Assembly (NCBI RefSeq): GCF_020177375.1
Contig: NZ_JAIWHV010000009.1
Location: 42,736-106,735, forward strand
DNA: 64,000 nucleotides
Reading direction: 5' to 3'
Origin: Saliphagus infecundisoli
Lineage (GTDB): Archaea > Halobacteriota > Halobacteria > Halobacteriales > Natrialbaceae
Position 1 is the first letter of the stretch. Each line of letters begins with the position of its first letter. Shown here one piece after another: positions 1 through 8,779 of the stretch. Both the position numbers and the translations under genes were made by a program. The notes below the pieces were generated by a model. That model worked only from the letters and a program-made list of their open reading frames with translations, was not told the origin of the DNA and ran no database searches.

Positions 1-441
1 GACTTTGTTCTGGGCGATGACGATGTTATCGATCCCGATGATGTCCAGGGCCATCAGGTGTTCTTCGGTCTGGGGCTGGGGAACGGGCTCATTGGCCGAG
101 ACGACGAGGACGGCACCGTCCATCAGCGCCGCACCAGACAGCATCGTCGCCATCAGGGTCTCGTGACCCGGGGCGTCGACGAACGACACGGTCCGGACGG
201 GCTCGCTTGCCGAGCCGTCCGGACACTCCTCCTCGACGGTGAAACACTCGGGTTCGTCGACCCCGGGACAGCGACGGAACGTCGCGTCCGCGTAGCCGAG
301 CCGGATGGAGATGCCGCGTTTCATCTCCTCGGAGTGCTGGTCGGTCCACGAGCCGGACAACGCCTGTACCAGCGTCGTCTTGCCGTGGTCTACGTGGCCG
401 ACGAGCCCGATGTTCACCTCCGGTTGTCGATTTCCTTCCAT
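1..441 (-). CDS. eif2g: Translation initiation factor aIF2 gamma subunit (N-terminal part, runs off the window)
   Basis: This is the GTPase subunit of archaeal aIF2, which brings initiator Met-tRNA to the small ribosomal subunit. The first 147 codons are visible and the 3' part lies beyond the left edge. The protein reads [20 protein letters not shown], with the P-loop GHVDHGKT at residues 15-22, the DAPGH G3 motif at 89-93 and NK of the G4 motif at the cut end. A CPG...C...C segment near residues 58-73 fits the zinc-knuckle region of aIF2-gamma. The ATG at 441 is the only start giving a normal N-terminus ahead of the P-loop. The next gene diverges from it. The family call is firm; only the truncation limits it. 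Confidence 0.96.
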   Translation of the reverse strand, partial: MEGNRQPEVNIGLVGHVDHGKTTLVQALSGSWTDQHSEEMKRGISIRLGYADATFRRCPGVDEPECFTVEEECPDGSASEPVRTVSFVDAPGHETLMATMLSGAALMDGAVLVVSANEPVPQPQTEEHLMALDIIGIDNIVIAQNKV

Positions 442-640
442 GAGACGGGAATAATCGTAGCTACAGCTTCCGCGCTGCGATTGATAAACCTACTGTTCCG
501 GGGGCGCAGGGACGATACCCGTTCACTCGCCGACGACGGCGCCGGCCGTGGTATCTCCGGCGTTCTCGTTCGGGTAGAGTTCGACCCCGCCTCCACGCTC
601 GTGTACCGATCGGAATTCTTACACAAACCTGCTTCAGGGA

Positions 641-650
641 ACCTTTTAGG
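641..650 (+). promoter_or_regulatory. TATA-like box of the gene at 674
   Basis: CTTTTAGG lies about 25-32 bp before the ATG at 674. This is the spacing expected for a leaderless haloarchaeal transcript and it supports that start. Confidence 0.45.
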
Positions 651-673
651 ATACTGCCGTCGATCGATCGCGT

Positions 674-1588
674 ATGAGCGGATCGGACGCCTCGACCCCG
701 GACGGCCGCGAGGAGAGGTCCCTCCTCGAGTGTACCGACTGTCTGGCGCCCGCCGACGCCTTCGCCCTGATTGGCGACGATACCCGGCTGGCGATTCTGG
801 AGGCGCTGTGGCTCGCCGACGAACGCCCGGTTCCCTTCTCGGAGCTCCGCCGGGTCGTCGGGACCGAGGACTCGGCGCAGTTCAACTACCACCTCCAGCG
901 GCTGGTCGGCCACTTCGTCCGCAAGACGGAGGAGGGGTACGCGTTCAAACACGCCGGCGAGAAGGTCGTCCGGTCGGTGATCGCGGGCTCGTTCAACGAA
1001 CATCCCACGGTCGAGCCCTTCGGCGTCGAGGGAACCTGCTTCGCCTGCGAGGGCGCCCTCGAGGCGCGCTACGAGGACGAACGGCTCGCGATCGTCTGCC
1101 GGGCCTGCGGAGAGGGCCACGGCGAGTACTCGTTCCCGCCGGGCGGGCTCACCGACCGGACGCCCGCCGAGGTCGCGGCGGCCTTCGACCAGCGGGTGCG
1201 CCACCTCCACTGTCTGGCCGCCGACGGCGTCTGCCCGGAGTGTGCCGGCAGGATGCATACCAGTCTGGTCGAGGACGGGGAGTGCTGTCTCGGTGTTTCG
1301 GTCCGGGTCGACCACGAGTGTCGACAGTGTGGCCACAGCCTCTGTTCGGCCGCGGGTCTGCGCCTGCTCGACCATCCCGAGGTCGTCGGCTTCCACCGCG
1401 ACCGGGGCGTCTCCGTTGCCGACCGGTCCTACTGGACGCTCCCGTGGTGTGTCTCGGACGAATACACGCGGGTCCGGGCGGAAGACCCCGTCCGGCTCGA
1501 GCTCTCGATCCCCCTCGCGGGCGACGAACTGCGGGCGACTCTCGACGACGAGCTCGCGGTCGTCGGAACCGAGATCGAAACCGGATAA
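674..1588 (+). CDS. Winged-helix (ArsR-like) DNA-binding protein with zinc-ribbon C-terminus
   Basis: The 304-residue protein is probably a transcriptional regulator. Residues about 25-95 form an ArsR/TrmB-like winged helix (ALIGDDTRLAILEALW, then a QFNYHLQRLVG recognition region). The C-terminal two thirds carry paired CxxC motifs, CFACEG with CRACG and CPECAG with CRQCG, which look like two zinc ribbons. The architecture is common in haloarchaeal regulators (DUF7351-like, named from memory). A TATA-like box about 28 bp upstream supports the ATG. It diverges from aIF2-gamma and is followed after 59 bp by the DUF5787-like gene. No ligand can be inferred. Confidence 0.85.
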   Translation: MSGSDASTPDGREERSLLECTDCLAPADAFALIGDDTRLAILEALWLADERPVPFSELRRVVGTEDSAQFNYHLQRLVGHFVRKTEEGYAFKHAGEKVVRSVIAGSFNEHPTVEPFGVEGTCFACEGALEARYEDERLAIVCRACGEGHGEYSFPPGGLTDRTPAEVAAAFDQRVRHLHCLAADGVCPECAGRMHTSLVEDGECCLGVSVRVDHECRQCGHSLCSAAGLRLLDHPEVVGFHRDRGVSVADRSYWTLPWCVSDEYTRVRAEDPVRLELSIPLAGDELRATLDDELAVVGTEIETG

Positions 1589-1647
1589 TCCGATCCACGT
1601 AATCGCCGAACCCGCGGGCTTTTCTCGCCCGGTCACCTCTCTCCCCC

Positions 1648-2616
1648 GTGCGCGAGTTCGACTTCGAACTGCGCCTCTGTGCCCACCTTGAGGGCGAGAC
1701 CGACGGGATCGTCGCCCGTCAGCTCGGGGGCAGCGTCGCCGACCCCGGCGGCCGGGTCGTCGACTGTGTCGTCGTCTCCCCCGGCGCAGAGTTCGCGGAG
1801 CGCGTCGCGATCACCGGGGAGGCGATTCCCGACGCCGCCATCGACTCCGATGTCGGAACGGGTCGGGCGCGCTACTGGAAGGACGCGTTCGACTGTCATC
1901 CCGAGCGGGCCCGCCGGGCGACCGAGCGGGCCTGCGAGGTCGGGTTCTTCGAACGCGAGCGCCGCGGCGGCCGGGACTACGTCCGCCGGACCGCCCGCTA
2001 CCCCGACTGGTACGGCGAGCTCGTCGGAATCGAGAACAAACCCGATCTGGACCGGCCGGGCGACCTCGAGGGCCAACTGCGGACCGACGTCGCCCTCGGT
2101 CTCTTCGACCGGGTGATCCTCGCCACGGAGAGCTACGTCACGCGCGCACACTTGAACCGACTGCCCGATCAGGTCGGCGTCTGGCGCTTCTCGGAAAATA
2201 CCTTGGAGGTCGTCCGCGAGCCGACCGCCCTCGAGCCGGGCGAGCCGGGGGTCGAACCGCTCGCGGAGCGTCCCGGCCGGACCGACGTCGCCGTCGTTTC
2301 CCCGGAGCGGAAGGCCCGGAAGCGGAGACGGATCGCCGAGCGCGCCTACGGGAAGGGGTGGCGGACGTACGACCTCCCGGCGTGTGACGCCTGCGATCCC
2401 GACGGCGCCGACGCGGCGGCGACGGTGCCCTACTGCCGCTGGAAGGGACGGATCGTCGAGCCCGCAAGCGAGTGCGGTTCGGAGTGTCCGGGTTACGAGC
2501 CGGTCGCGGCCGAGGCGGGTCCCGAAGCGGACCTCGAGGCCGAACGCGAGCGACGAACCCCGTGGGTCGCCGATCCCGCGGGGCCGCGCCGGCAGTCGGG
2601 GCTCGATCGGTGGTAG
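1648..2616 (+). CDS. DUF5787-like haloarchaeal protein, possible PD-(D/E)XK fold
   Basis: The 322-residue protein begins with GTG. I recognise it as the haloarchaeal family I recall as DUF5787; it has no firmly known function. The middle has an E-x-K motif (VGIENKPDL, about residues 130-138) followed by a QLRTDVALGLFDRVILAT segment, which resembles the core of PD-(D/E)XK nuclease-like folds; this fold guess is inference. A C-terminal cluster, CDACDP...CRWKGR...CGSECPGY, could bind a metal or Fe-S cluster. It follows the regulator at 674 in the same orientation. Confidence 0.75.
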   Translation: MREFDFELRLCAHLEGETDGIVARQLGGSVADPGGRVVDCVVVSPGAEFAERVAITGEAIPDAAIDSDVGTGRARYWKDAFDCHPERARRATERACEVGFFERERRGGRDYVRRTARYPDWYGELVGIENKPDLDRPGDLEGQLRTDVALGLFDRVILATESYVTRAHLNRLPDQVGVWRFSENTLEVVREPTALEPGEPGVEPLAERPGRTDVAVVSPERKARKRRRIAERAYGKGWRTYDLPACDACDPDGADAAATVPYCRWKGRIVEPASECGSECPGYEPVAAEAGPEADLEAERERRTPWVADPAGPRRQSGLDRW

Positions 2617-3212
2617 CTAGTGGGCGGATGTAGGGGGTACAGCGAGGGTGTCACACTACGGTTTTCATATCGGCGTTCGCCCCTTCCTCGATCTGCTCAC
2701 TGCAGACGCAAATCTATCGATTGAGTTATCCTACCACCCAAATCAGAAGTAGAAGGGGGGATCAGGATTGTATCTATGACAATGCTCGCAAATTCGGGTT
2801 TGAAAGAGGGAGATCGTGGAGAAATGCTGTTATCCCGCTGGCCCCCAATAGATCACGACAAACGTACAACGAGTTCTACGAGTATTGACTCATAGTCAAA
2901 CCACGTTTTCAACCCCTCTAACGAGAGGATAGCTGATATATTCTAGCCAAATGCCATACTCCTTTTGGGCGCTCTACTCTCCATATACAGAATTAGGCGA
3001 TCTCTAGATGAGATAAGGGAAGTATAGCCAGTCTATGTATCTGTAATACTAATACACTCAGTTCTGGTCATCTATGCGACGGGAGTTACTAATCCACCTT
3101 GTGGTCCGAATCACACCTTAGCATGTAATTGTAGGATAGTCACAAAAATAAGCGGGAAAATAAAACCTATCAGAAACGGGGCGAATCTAAGGCCTAAAGA
3201 GTAAAATATCAC
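2617..3212. other. Gene-free AT-rich tract (about 600 bp)
   Basis: No ORF with coding character was found on either strand. Base composition drops sharply after the DUF5787-like gene, with several short A/T runs, and the tract continues into AT-rich small membrane genes. I read it as the left part of an acquired or decaying island. No terminal repeat or tRNA half was found. Confidence 0.5.
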
Positions 3213-3545
3213 TCAATAGAAACTACCGAAGAAAAATATATAAAATATCAAGGATATTGTTGCGACAATTGGAAATCCGTTTCTATAGAATAGTACTGTG
3301 AATCCAGAAATTCCGATCGCGATTAATAACGTTGCTCCCATCTCGATACCAATCACTAGTGATTCGATAACATCGAACGGGGGTGTATAGTCTGCCAAAT
3401 AAAATGCAAACAGAGCCATTGAAGCTGTAATCACAGTCGAAAATAGGATAATAAATCCTAATTTGAGGACTTTCTTATGGTGATTTGGAAGTTCCTGCCA
3501 CCCTTTAGTGAATTGAATAGGGGCTAGCGTACGTATAGATTCCAT
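3213..3545 (-). CDS. Small AT-rich membrane protein, unknown function
   Basis: The 110-residue protein has four hydrophobic segments (residues about 28-50, 57-62 with 64-80, and 88-108) and a short polar N-terminus. It contains many Ile and Phe residues and uses AT-rich codons, unlike the flanking housekeeping genes, which suggests recent acquisition. I recognise no family. The start at 3545 gives a polar N-terminus before the first membrane segment. It faces the fragment at 3618 head to head. Confidence 0.5.
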   Translation of the reverse strand: MESIRTLAPIQFTKGWQELPNHHKKVLKLGFIILFSTVITASMALFAFYLADYTPPFDVIESLVIGIEMGATLLIAIGISGFTVLFYRNGFPIVATISLIFYIFFFGSFY

Positions 3546-3617
3546 ATATGATTAGATTCTTCACAGCACACAAAAGTTTCATCCTCCCTCTCGATCGGAC
3601 CCGTATCGACACGATTT

Positions 3618-3815
3618 TTGATGGTGTCATCGTTCCTGTTATTTGTCTTTCTCATTAGTCCCGATTTCGAAAATCCATACGATCTCTTTGGGATTGCCAC
3701 AGTGGTCTTTGCAATCCTTTCCTCAGTAGCCGCCTTAATTATTGAACGCAGGACGTTGTTGTTAGACCTACCCCCTGTACCGAGCATGAGATTCAGTCAG
3801 GAATCGGCTGCATCG
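3618..3815 (+). pseudogene. Membrane-protein fragment
   Basis: From TTG/ATG at 3618 the reading encodes two hydrophobic helices (SSFLLFVFLISPDF and FGIATVVFAILSSVAALI) and then runs into sequence with no coding character. The same frame stays open upstream without a good start. It may be a short two-helix protein, but the abrupt change in composition after about residue 60 suggests a truncated gene. Family unknown. Confidence 0.35.
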
Positions 3816-3860
3816 AAGAGCAAGAGTTGCTCACTGAAGGTACAAATAGTTCACCGTCCA

Positions 3861-3870
3861 AACACTTATG
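3861..3870 (+). promoter_or_regulatory. TATA-like box of the split gene at 3895
   Basis: ACTTATG lies 25-30 bp before the ATG at 3895. It supports that ATG as the real start of the gene interrupted by the insertion at about 3964. Confidence 0.4.
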
Positions 3871-3894
3871 CTCTTGTTGCCCGATACTTCGTGT

Positions 3895-4956
3895 ATGGAT
3901 ACCAAACGACTCGGTGCGATATCAGGGCTTTTCGGGATTCTCGTCTGGATTGTTCAACTGGGGCGATAGCGCGGAGTCCCCGTCCTCAAGGAGCGACCGA
4001 AGGGAGCGAGTAGGGCGGGGAGGAGCGCGTTCGTATAGCTGGGCACATACACCGAAAACGCAAGACTTAGGCCGCCATAACCCGTGTTATCACATAGCCA
4101 CCGACGGGCTACAGACAGCCCCGCAAGGGGTGCCCGGCCACGTTTCGGTGCGGCCAAGGACGGGTTATCTCGGCGGTGGCGGGCACCGGTCACCGTGCCC
4201 AGCGGACCGGACTCGTCCGGTCCGTGAAGGATGGACCGACGACGGTGAACGTGATGCCACGAGCCTCTCCGTTCCCCGCTTTGGGGATAGAACCCGAGGT
4301 CACGTCCAATTACATTGCCGCTGCCGGCCGACCGCACCGGCACACAAGGGCGAAGGACGCCACAAAGCCTCCAACGTCCGCCATGCAAGCCCCACCCTCA
4401 GCGAGCGTCCGAAGGACGCGAGTAGGGAGGGGTTGGTGACTTCATCCCGGAAGCGATCTTTAATCATTGGACTGGTTCCTCCGGCATCCCGGAAGGGCTA
4501 CCGGTGATTGGATCAGCAGGTGCGTCGGCAACTGTGTATACTCAAGTTTCAGAAGCGCTCGGACCACTTGGGACACTACTCATTGCAATCGGATTTGGGT
4601 ATTATATCGGACGCCGAATCGTCGTCGCTCGTGAATATCATCGGTTTCTTGTCACTATCGCGATCGGCAGCTCTCTGGGCATCGGCCTCGTACTCGGAGG
4701 AGCCTTCATTCTCCCCAATCCAACGACTGTAACTTTTGTCGTGGCGTCAGCTCTGTTTTTCGACGCGGTGGTTAACGTTGTTCTTGTCCTTACGGTTGGA
4801 GCGTTCGCGGGCGCAATGATTGTCCATTTGCAGGCCTTTGATCCGGGTTCCCTTGGCTCGACAAAAACTGATACACCCTCTCCACCACCTGCGGAAGATG
4901 AGTCCTCTACTGATCAGTCGGATATCCGATCCCAACGTACACACTACATCGAATAA
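3895..4956 (+). pseudogene. Membrane-protein gene split by an insertion at about 3964-4503
   Basis: The 5' part (3895-3963) encodes MDTKRLGAISGLFGILVWIV followed by QLG: a polar start and one transmembrane helix. The frame then hits a stop inside inserted DNA. The 3' part (4504-4956) starts abruptly with IGSAGASATVYTQ and has three more hydrophobic segments (about residues 21-33, 45-68 and 77-103 of that part) and a polar Ser/Asp/Glu-rich tail. Each part alone is incomplete; joined they make a plausible protein of about 170 residues with four helices. The GTG at 4504 could allow separate expression of the 3' part. Function unknown. The join is inference from reading sense and promoter placement. 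Confidence 0.55.
3964..4503. mobile_element. Non-coding insertion (about 540 bp) with two related hairpins, possibly IS200/IS605-derived
   Basis: The inserted segment is much richer in G+C than the host gene and has no convincing long ORF. Near each end lies a related hairpin. The first (3977-4021) pairs TCCCCGTCCT with AGGGCGGGGA. The second (4390-4432) pairs CCCC and CCCT with AGGG and GGGG around an inner GCGTCC/GGACGC helix. Both share a core like GAGCG-CCGAAGG-GCGAGTAGGG. Subterminal hairpins without clear inverted terminal repeats or target duplication recall IS200/IS605-type elements and their non-autonomous relatives. The minus strand holds a possible TnpB C-terminal remnant (RRWLCDNTGYGG). 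The family assignment is tentative. Confidence 0.45.
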
Positions 4957-5052
4957 CCCTCTTCGAGCTATCGCTACTCTCTACTGAGAACGAGATTCAC
5001 TTGTAGTGGAAGTAAATCAAGTTACTTGTGAACTCTTCTATGATTCCCTATG

Positions 5053-5877
5053 CTACAGCTCGTAGACCTCGCCGTCGACCGCCAGGGGCTCCTCGAAGGC
5101 GTCCTCGGCGGGGTAGTAGTGGGCGAGGTGGACCAGCCGCGTCCTCGTGGCTCCGAGCTCGTCGGCGAGCTCGAGGGCGCCCTCCCGGGTCATGTGTTTC
5201 GTCCCGAAGGTTCGAGGGGTCCCTGCAGAGTTCTCGTGGCGCCCGCCCGCGGGGTGACCGGCACAGACGCTCGCGGGGACGATGGCGTCGGCCAGCAGGA
5301 GGTCGGCGCCGGCGAGGGCCTCGCGCGAGGGCTCGGGGATCGCGTAGCTCGTATCGCCCGTGAGCGAGAGCTTGGACCCGGTCTCGGGGTCGGAGACGAC
5401 CAGTCCATAACAGACCATCGGCGGGTGATCGACCGGGAGGAGCGTCACGTCGAACCCACAGATCCGGACCGACTCGAGAGGTGTGACGGGGTGGACTGTA
5501 ATCTGATCGAGGTAGTGGTAGTCGCTCGCGACGGTTTCGGCGACGCTCTCGCCGGTCGCGGGATCGGTTTCGTTCGCGGCGTAGACGTCCAAGGAGTCGA
5601 GCACCCGGAAGACGTTGCCCAACCCGTCGAGGTGGTCGAAGTGGACGTGGGTGATGACGGCGGCGTCGGGAAGGGAGGCCTCTTCCCGGAGGAACTGCTG
5701 GCGGAAGTCGGGGCTCGCGTCGATCAACAGCGTCTCGCCGGTTCGCTCGTTCTCGACGTGGACGGAAAATCGGGTGCGTTCGACGCCCCGACGGCGGGCC
5801 TCGCGGCAGGTCCCACAGTCACAGCCGACCGTCGGCGTTCCCGTCGTGTCGCCGGTGCCAAGCAGCGTGACCCGCAT
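5053..5877 (-). CDS. MBL-fold metallohydrolase (PhnP-like)
   Basis: The 274-residue cytoplasmic metallo-beta-lactamase-fold phosphodiesterase has the signature HVHFDHLDG at residues about 76-84. Downstream are DHPP, GDTSYAI and HLAHYY, which supply the other metal ligands. The N-terminal GCDCGTCREA motif (about 18-27) is the cysteine cluster typical of the PhnP/cyclic-phosphate phosphodiesterase branch. The related enzyme PhnP hydrolyses ribose cyclic phosphates; the substrate here is unknown. The start fits the usual MRVTLLGTG opening. It diverges from the ferritin-like gene at 5984. Confidence 0.85.
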   Translation of the reverse strand: MRVTLLGTGDTTGTPTVGCDCGTCREARRRGVERTRFSVHVENERTGETLLIDASPDFRQQFLREEASLPDAAVITHVHFDHLDGLGNVFRVLDSLDVYAANETDPATGESVAETVASDYHYLDQITVHPVTPLESVRICGFDVTLLPVDHPPMVCYGLVVSDPETGSKLSLTGDTSYAIPEPSREALAGADLLLADAIVPASVCAGHPAGGRHENSAGTPRTFGTKHMTREGALELADELGATRTRLVHLAHYYPAEDAFEEPLAVDGEVYEL

Positions 5878-5952
5878 TCACTCGAACGTCGTCGGTCGGC
5901 ACAATAGGTGCTCCGTTCGCGATCGACGGCCGGGGCCGCCGTCAGTAGGGAG

Positions 5953-5960
5953 CGTTAAGT
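5953..5960 (+). promoter_or_regulatory. TATA-like box of the gene at 5984
   Basis: GTTAAGT lies 24-31 bp before the ATG at 5984, the leaderless-promoter spacing. It selects that ATG over longer upstream readings in the same frame. Confidence 0.45.
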
Positions 5961-5983
5961 ATCGCCACCCCGCACGTGGTCGT

Positions 5984-6478
5984 ATGAGCCTGGGACAGCG
6001 CGTCTCGAGCGACCACCAGCTCGCGCGGCTCCTCCAGATCGGGGTCGTGCTAGAGGAGGTCGTCGAGTCGCGTGCCGCCCACCACATCGACTCCCTTCCC
6101 CCGGAGGACCGCGACGCGGTCGACCGGGACGTCCGGGAGCTGCTCGCCGACGCCACCGAGGAGTCCGCCGACCATCGGGACCGCCTCGAGGCGCTGATCG
6201 CGGATCTGGAGGCCGACACCGTCGCCTACGAGGAGATCAACGCCCTGGTGGATGCCCGTTACGGCCCGCCGGAAGACACCGACGGCGTCCTCTACGACCA
6301 GCTCTGTAACGAGGAGACCGCCTACAAGTTCTACGACGACCTGATCGAGGCGGTCGAGGCCTCTGAGGCGACGTTCGCCGTCGATCGTGCCCGCCTCCTC
6401 GGGACCCTCCGGGAGATCCGCGAGGAGGAACGCGAGGGCGTCGAGGAGGTCACCGAAGTTATGGAGCGCAGAGCATGA
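5984..6478 (+). CDS. Ferritin-like helical protein, haloarchaeal
   Basis: The 164-residue, almost entirely helical acidic protein starts MSLGQRVSSDHQLARLLQIG. It has repeated E/H patterns (EEVVESRAAHH, EESADHRDRLEAL, CNEETAYKFYDDLIEA) compatible with a four-helix ferritin-like bundle that binds metal. The frame is open further upstream, but the TATA-like box fixes this ATG. The DtxR/MntR-type regulator follows 76 bp downstream, which suggests a role tied to iron or manganese. The fold and role are inferred from composition and context, not from a clear family match. Confidence 0.7.
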   Translation: MSLGQRVSSDHQLARLLQIGVVLEEVVESRAAHHIDSLPPEDRDAVDRDVRELLADATEESADHRDRLEALIADLEADTVAYEEINALVDARYGPPEDTDGVLYDQLCNEETAYKFYDDLIEAVEASEATFAVDRARLLGTLREIREEEREGVEEVTEVMERRA

Positions 6479-6554
6479 TTGGGGTCGGGGCGAACGGGGC
6501 CAGCGACCGAGGGGACCGGATCTCCGATCGACCGCGGACGAGCGAGGGCCAGAC

Positions 6555-6989
6555 ATGAACACGGCAGACCAGTACCTGAAGGCGGTCTATCTCGCACAGC
6601 GACTCGAGGACGGGCCGGCCTCGACGGGCACCTTAGCGGAGATGCTTGAGGTCAGCCCCGCGAGCGTCAACGAGATGGTCGGCAAGCTTGAACAACGAGA
6701 GCTCGTCGAACACGAGAAGTACAAGGGAACACAGCTCACCGACGAGGGGCTCGACCGCGCCCACCATGCCCTCCAGACTTACTGCATCATCGAGCGCTTC
6801 CTCTCGAACGTCCTTGAGGTCGAGGCGTTCCGGGAGGAAGCCCGCGCCTTAGAGAGTGTGATCGACGACACGGTCGCAGAGCGCCTCGATACGATTATCG
6901 ACCGCCGCGAGGAGTGTCCAGACTGCTTCGACGCCGACATGGACTGCTGTGAGTTTCTTGAGCCCGAAGCGAGCGGGAACGCAGATTAA
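6555..6989 (+). CDS. DtxR/MntR-family metal-dependent transcriptional regulator (SirR-like)
   Basis: The 144-residue regulator has an N-terminal winged helix (MNTADQYLKAVYLAQ, then LAEMLEVSPASVNEMVGKL) followed by the metal-binding and dimerisation helices (CIIERFLSNVLEVEAFREEA; ESVIDDTVAERL). The tail has a Cys-rich CPDCFDADMDCCEF motif, a common haloarchaeal variation. Family members repress metal-uptake genes when Fe(II) or Mn(II) is bound. It is probably co-transcribed with the ferritin-like gene upstream. The ATG at 6555 gives the canonical N-terminus; the longer frame upstream is low-complexity. Confidence 0.88.
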   Translation: MNTADQYLKAVYLAQRLEDGPASTGTLAEMLEVSPASVNEMVGKLEQRELVEHEKYKGTQLTDEGLDRAHHALQTYCIIERFLSNVLEVEAFREEARALESVIDDTVAERLDTIIDRREECPDCFDADMDCCEFLEPEASGNAD

Positions 6990-7085
6990 CCTGCTACGGT
7001 ATAGGTCGGCGTCTGAGGGAAAGAGCAACACTATTGTGCGCCGATCGGCTATCACGCGATAGCCCGGGCCGATCCGCCCGGTCGC

Positions 7086-7187
7086 AGTCCCGTGGTGTAG
7101 CGGCCAATCATAACGGCCTTTGGACGCGTTCGGCTCGTCCGGCGCGGGAGACAGCCGTTGACGGCGGTTCGAATCCGCCCGGGACTA
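7086..7187 (+). tRNA. tRNA-Gln (TTG) with anticodon-loop intron
   Basis: The acceptor strands AGTCCCG (7086-7092) and CGGGACT (7180-7186) pair, with discriminator A at 7187. The T-arm is GGCGG-TTCGAAT-CCGCC. The anticodon stem ACGGC (7113-7117) pairs with GCCGT (7154-7158). The loop starts C-T-TTG-G, giving anticodon TTG (7120-7122), and is interrupted by about 29 nt (approximately 7124-7152) before the last loop base. This is the archaeal 37/38 intron position, cut by the splicing endonuclease. I recall that haloarchaeal tRNA-Gln genes commonly carry an intron of this size. The exact splice sites should be set from the bulge-helix-bulge fold. Confidence 0.93.
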
Positions 7188-7260
7188 TACTAAAGATCGA
7201 CATAATCCTCAGTCCATTAGCAGTCGTGACGGGGAATAAGAATCTATTGGTATACGGTTC

Positions 7261-8203
7261 ATATTGCGGTTTTGCAGGGTGTTCGGCGTAAACTCCACGC
7301 CACCGGCCTACGAGCCCGATTGCCCAGAGTGCGGGGAGATCCTTCTTGAATACTGACGCCTCGATTACAACCGGAGTCGCTGGGAGTGTCGGTACTGTCG
7401 GCGGATCTTCGCCGTTCACGAGGTGCTTCGCGCAAGCGCCGAGACACTCCGAGAAGCCACTGACGAGCAGTGGGCCGACGCGATTGAGGACTCACGATTC
7501 ATCCTCGGCGACAGTCTCGATCCAGCTGATGTCGCTGCGGAGTTCGACGATGTCCCATGTGAGACGATGGCCAATCTCTGTCGAGAAGCCGTTCTGCAAG
7601 TCAAACGGGATCGGCCCGGACCGATCTTCCAAGACTTCCGTGCGGCCCTGGACGCACTCGACGCTGACGACGAAGACAACGAGGAATATGCACTGTCGGC
7701 CGGGGATTTCCTCGAGACAATGCTAGACGATGTGGATGGGGTGAACGGCAATACTGATTCTCACCGTGACGAGCGTGATGGGAAGACGGCTGCGTCCCCG
7801 TCGACGAACAGCCAGTCTTCGCTATCGAGTGCCGATACGGATTTTCTAGTCGAGCCGGCCCCACTTGCGATGGATCGCGACGCGCTCGAGGATGAAGTGC
7901 CAACCGTGAACGAATCGCGGCCCTCGAAGCGTATGTCGAGCTGCTTCAGGAAGTTGCAAACCGCTACGTCGCGATTTTGTGCGGTGCACTTCGGGAACTC
8001 CTCGGTGGCGACGTCGTCGATGACGTGCCCGATCTTCCTGAAGCCGCTCAACAGTTTCGAGCTGACCACGAACGCGCAGATCGTGCCGTGCGCGAAGGAG
8101 CCGTTTCGGACGGCGAGGAAGAGGTCACGTGAAGTCATCTCACTTGATGAAGAGAGAGGGTGCGAGAAAGTCTGGTCCTGCACCTACAGGGCGATCACGA
8201 AAA
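7261..8203 (+). pseudogene. Decayed gene with zinc-ribbon start, next to the tRNA
   Basis: In one frame the sequence reads a CPECGE...CRYCRR zinc ribbon, an in-frame TGA at 7354-7356, then a continuous reading. After the stop it gives RLDYNRSRWECRYC, FAVHEVLRASAETLREA and EEYALSAGDFLETM, then a low-complexity polar stretch to about 7900 where the sense degrades. The uninterrupted ORF after the stop starts at 7423. I recognise no family; the style recalls plasmid or provirus genes. The stop codon, loss of sense downstream and position beside a tRNA suggest the remains of an integrated element. Confidence 0.5.
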
Positions 8204-8779
8204 TCAATCGTTAGAATCGTCCCAGAAGCCGCCCAGGCCGACCTCTTCGCGGGTCTCCTCGAGAAACTCCGCCACCTTACGCAGGTCATCCACCAGGAGA
8301 TCCTGCTTCTCTTCGATCGTGTCGACGCGCTCCTCGAGCTCCACTACCTGGGCCTCTAGATCACCGTCGACATCGCCGCTCCCGGACTGCCCTTTGACCT
8401 GCTGTTCGAGCGAGCCGATCCGACCCTCGAGACGGTCGAAGCGCTTGCGGACTGTGCGCTCTTCTGGGAGCGACATTCCGTAGTCCTCTTGGGCCGCGGT
8501 GAGGACGTCACGACCTCTATCAGTAATCCGATACTTGAATCCATCCCGTGGGAGTGGGTGGCTACCGTCTCCCCGTCCCTCGTCGACCTTCTCGACGAGG
8601 CTGGCGCCGATCATCTTCTGGTAGTGCTGGTTCACAATCTGAGCGTACAATCCTTCGACCGCGCCAGTCACCTTAGGAGTCCGCGCCTCACCGCCCAGGT
8701 TCCGAAGCGCCGCCAGAGATTTGTATTGCTTTTGTGTTAGGTCGCGGGCAATCTCCCACGGCTCATCGGTCTCGTCCAT
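8204..8779 (-). CDS. Winged-helix protein with C-terminal coiled coil
   Basis: The 191-residue protein has an N-terminal winged helix (residues about 10-85: QKQYKSLAALRNLGGEARTP, then YKITDRG-type wing text FKYRITDRGRDVL). A long heptad-rich coiled coil follows (about 105-180: RKRFDRLEGRIGSLEQQV, LEAQVVELEERVDTIEEK). This layout is common in regulators carried by haloarchaeal plasmids and proviruses. It probably binds DNA as a dimer or tetramer. It lies between the decayed gene at 7261 and a long non-coding tract. Its targets are unknown. Confidence 0.75.
   Translation of the reverse strand: MDETDEPWEIARDLTQKQYKSLAALRNLGGEARTPKVTGAVEGLYAQIVNQHYQKMIGASLVEKVDEGRGDGSHPLPRDGFKYRITDRGRDVLTAAQEDYGMSLPEERTVRKRFDRLEGRIGSLEQQVKGQSGSGDVDGDLEAQVVELEERVDTIEEKQDLLVDDLRKVAEFLEETREEVGLGGFWDDSND

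Noticed and set aside
58..1602. A 514-codon plus-strand ORF across aIF2-gamma and the regulator
   Set aside because: It is Arg-rich and antisense or out of frame to two recognisable genes; a G+C-rich shadow.
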